A stretch of 64,000 nucleotides of DNA. It comes from Rossellomorea aquimaris. GTDB lineage: Bacteria; Bacillota; Bacilli; Bacillales; Bacillaceae_B. Positions 62,967 through 64,000 of this stretch are shown piece after piece. Position 1 is the stretch's first letter; every line of letters begins with the position of its first letter. The stretch spans positions 930,001-994,000 of the forward strand of contig NZ_MINN01000074.1 in NCBI RefSeq assembly GCF_001877785.1, given 5' to 3'. The notes under the pieces were generated by a model. The model ran no database searches, was not told the DNA's origin, and saw only the letters and a program-made list of their open reading frames with translations. A program made the translations under genes and the position numbers.

Positions 62967-64000
62967 TTACATCATATCCTCTTCTTGGAATGATTTCGTG
63001 CGTTTAAACTGCCAGATCGCTGCAGTGATGACGATGATGGAAAGCAGCAATGTAATGGCGGCTGCCTTCGAATATTGAGCCGACGTCATCGTCAGTCTGT
63101 ATATCCATGAAATCAAGATATCCGTCCCTCCGGCATTTTGTCCCGTCAACGCCGGTCCGCCGCCGTTGAACAAGTAGATCACGTTAAAGTTATTAAAGTT
63201 GAATGTATATTGGGTGATGATGATCGGTGCCGTTGCAAATAAGACCAGCGGCAGCGTGATATTCTTGAATTTCTGCATGGCGGACGCCCCATCCACGGTC
63301 GCCGCTTCATATAATTCATCCGGAATCGATTGAAGCACCCCTGTGGTCATCGCAAAGATGAATGGGAAACCAAGCCATGTCTGAATGAAAATCAGGGCGA
63401 GTCTTGTATACATCGGCTCTGTCATCCAGGGCAGGTCCCCTATCCCCAGAAACGCGAGGATGTCCCTGTTGATGGTACCGAACGATTCATTGAACATTCC
63501 TGCAAAAACAAGGATGGAAACGAACGCAGGAATCGCCCAAGGTAAAATGAAAACCGTGCGGATGATCGCTTTTCCTTTTAAATCCTTCTGGTTCACTAGG
63601 ATGGCAAGGAAAATACCGAGCGCCACCTGCAATGTCGTTGCCCCGAATGTCCAGACAAGCGTCCAGGCCAGAACAGTAAAGAATGTTTCCCGCCATATAT
63701 CAATCTTGAAGATATCCACAAAGTTCTGGATCCCTACCCAATCTACAAGCTTTGCCGGCGGTGAATGATATAGATCATAGTTGGTGAACGCCAGCAGCAC
63801 CACGAAGATAATCGGGAAGATGACCACAAATACAAGAAGCAGGAATCCAGGGGACATGATCAGATAAGGAAAACCATTATCTATCAGGTTTCTGTACTGT
63901 TCCATGATCGTACTGAGCTGTTCGCCCCTGTCACGCTTCTCGCCATTTACATATGCATCGCGCAAATTAAATAGATAAAAGCCGATGCCGAATAACAATA
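62967..64000 (-). CDS. Maltodextrin ABC transporter permease MalF/MdxF-type (5' end outside window)
   Basis: Partial: the reading frame runs off the right edge. Homologues have about 415-435 residues and the 344 codons seen here lack the first ~80-90 residues. The EAA loop IPDELYEAATVDGASAMQKFKNITLPLV is present at the expected place, and the remaining helices fit MalF. It pairs with MalG; the solute-binding protein should lie beyond the edge. Confidence 0.93.
   Translation of the reverse strand, partial: LLFGIGFYLFNLRDAYVNGEKRDRGEQLSTIMEQYRNLIDNGFPYLIMSPGFLLLVFVVIFPIIFVVLLAFTNYDLYHSPPAKLVDWVGIQNFVDIFKIDIWRETFFTVLAWTLVWTFGATTLQVALGIFLAILVNQKDLKGKAIIRTVFILPWAIPAFVSILVFAGMFNESFGTINRDILAFLGIGDLPWMTEPMYTRLALIFIQTWLGFPFIFAMTTGVLQSIPDELYEAATVDGASAMQKFKNITLPLVLFATAPIIITQYTFNFNNFNVIYLFNGGGPALTGQNAGGTDILISWIYRLTMTSAQYSKAAAITLLLSIIVITAAIWQFKRTKSFQEEDMM

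Overview
The window is a stretch of chromosome from an endospore-forming Bacillaceae bacterium related to Bacillus but, judging by divergence and gene content, not B. subtilis itself. The evidence is a dense set of Bacillus-type genes (spoVA, cotZ/cotO, spoVIF, spx, mecA, comZ, med, opp, fabI/fabH/fabF), Bacillus-style ribosome binding sites, and gene order that follows the B. subtilis yitK-to-yjcH segment in reverse. I see no rRNA, tRNA, CRISPR array, prophage or insertion sequence. Gene names ending in yj.. or yit.. rest on recalled family resemblance plus synteny, not on a database search.

Layout. 1-3.6 kb: yjcH-yjcG-yjcF, a DUF421 membrane protein and a metallo-beta-lactamase-fold hydrolase. 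3.7-9.6 kb: a sporulation block, spoVIF and yjcZ, then a complete operon resembling the heat-resistance-associated spoVA2 type (YhcN/YlaJ-like lipoprotein, spoVAC, spoVAD, spoVAEb, DUF421), a 36-residue Lys-rich gene, yjcA, cotZ and cotO. Several of these have sigma-K-like promoters. 9.7-18.6 kb: a 21-bp tandem repeat, fabI with a FapR operator, a DinB-like protein, a cation/proton antiporter, mgtE, prpE, a pseudouridine synthase, NAD kinase, the small alarmone synthetase relQ and yjbL. 18.6-29 kb: yjbK, yjbJ, globin yjbI, spxH, pepF, coiA, cls, mecA, spx and yjbC. This section holds much of the Spx and ComK proteolytic control machinery. 29-41 kb: a putative glycoside hydrolase, oppABCDF, a Trp T-box with trpS, yjbA and yjaZ.

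41-56 kb: fabF and fabH (FapR box), an intergenic Bacillus repeat, comZ-med, yjaV, yjaU, yjzD, clpB (CtsR operator), yjzC, uppP, yitW, yitV, yitU, two small genes, yitT and degV. 56-64 kb: a YajQ-family protein, a CoA-disulfide reductase-like protein, a general-stress short-chain dehydrogenase with a sigma-B-like promoter, a 20-bp tandem repeat, and a maltodextrin locus (LacI-type regulator, membrane-anchored alpha-amylase, MalG and a truncated MalF).

The genes group into fatty-acid synthesis under FapR, peptide uptake and competence/Spx regulation, spore coat and spore DPA transport, and maltodextrin use. The most interesting items are the spoVA2-like operon inside the syntenic cot/yjc block, the unannotated microproteins, and two unrelated-looking intergenic tandem repeats with 20- and 21-bp periods. 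Most of the rest is conserved core chromosome, and I did not find a clearly novel multi-gene system.
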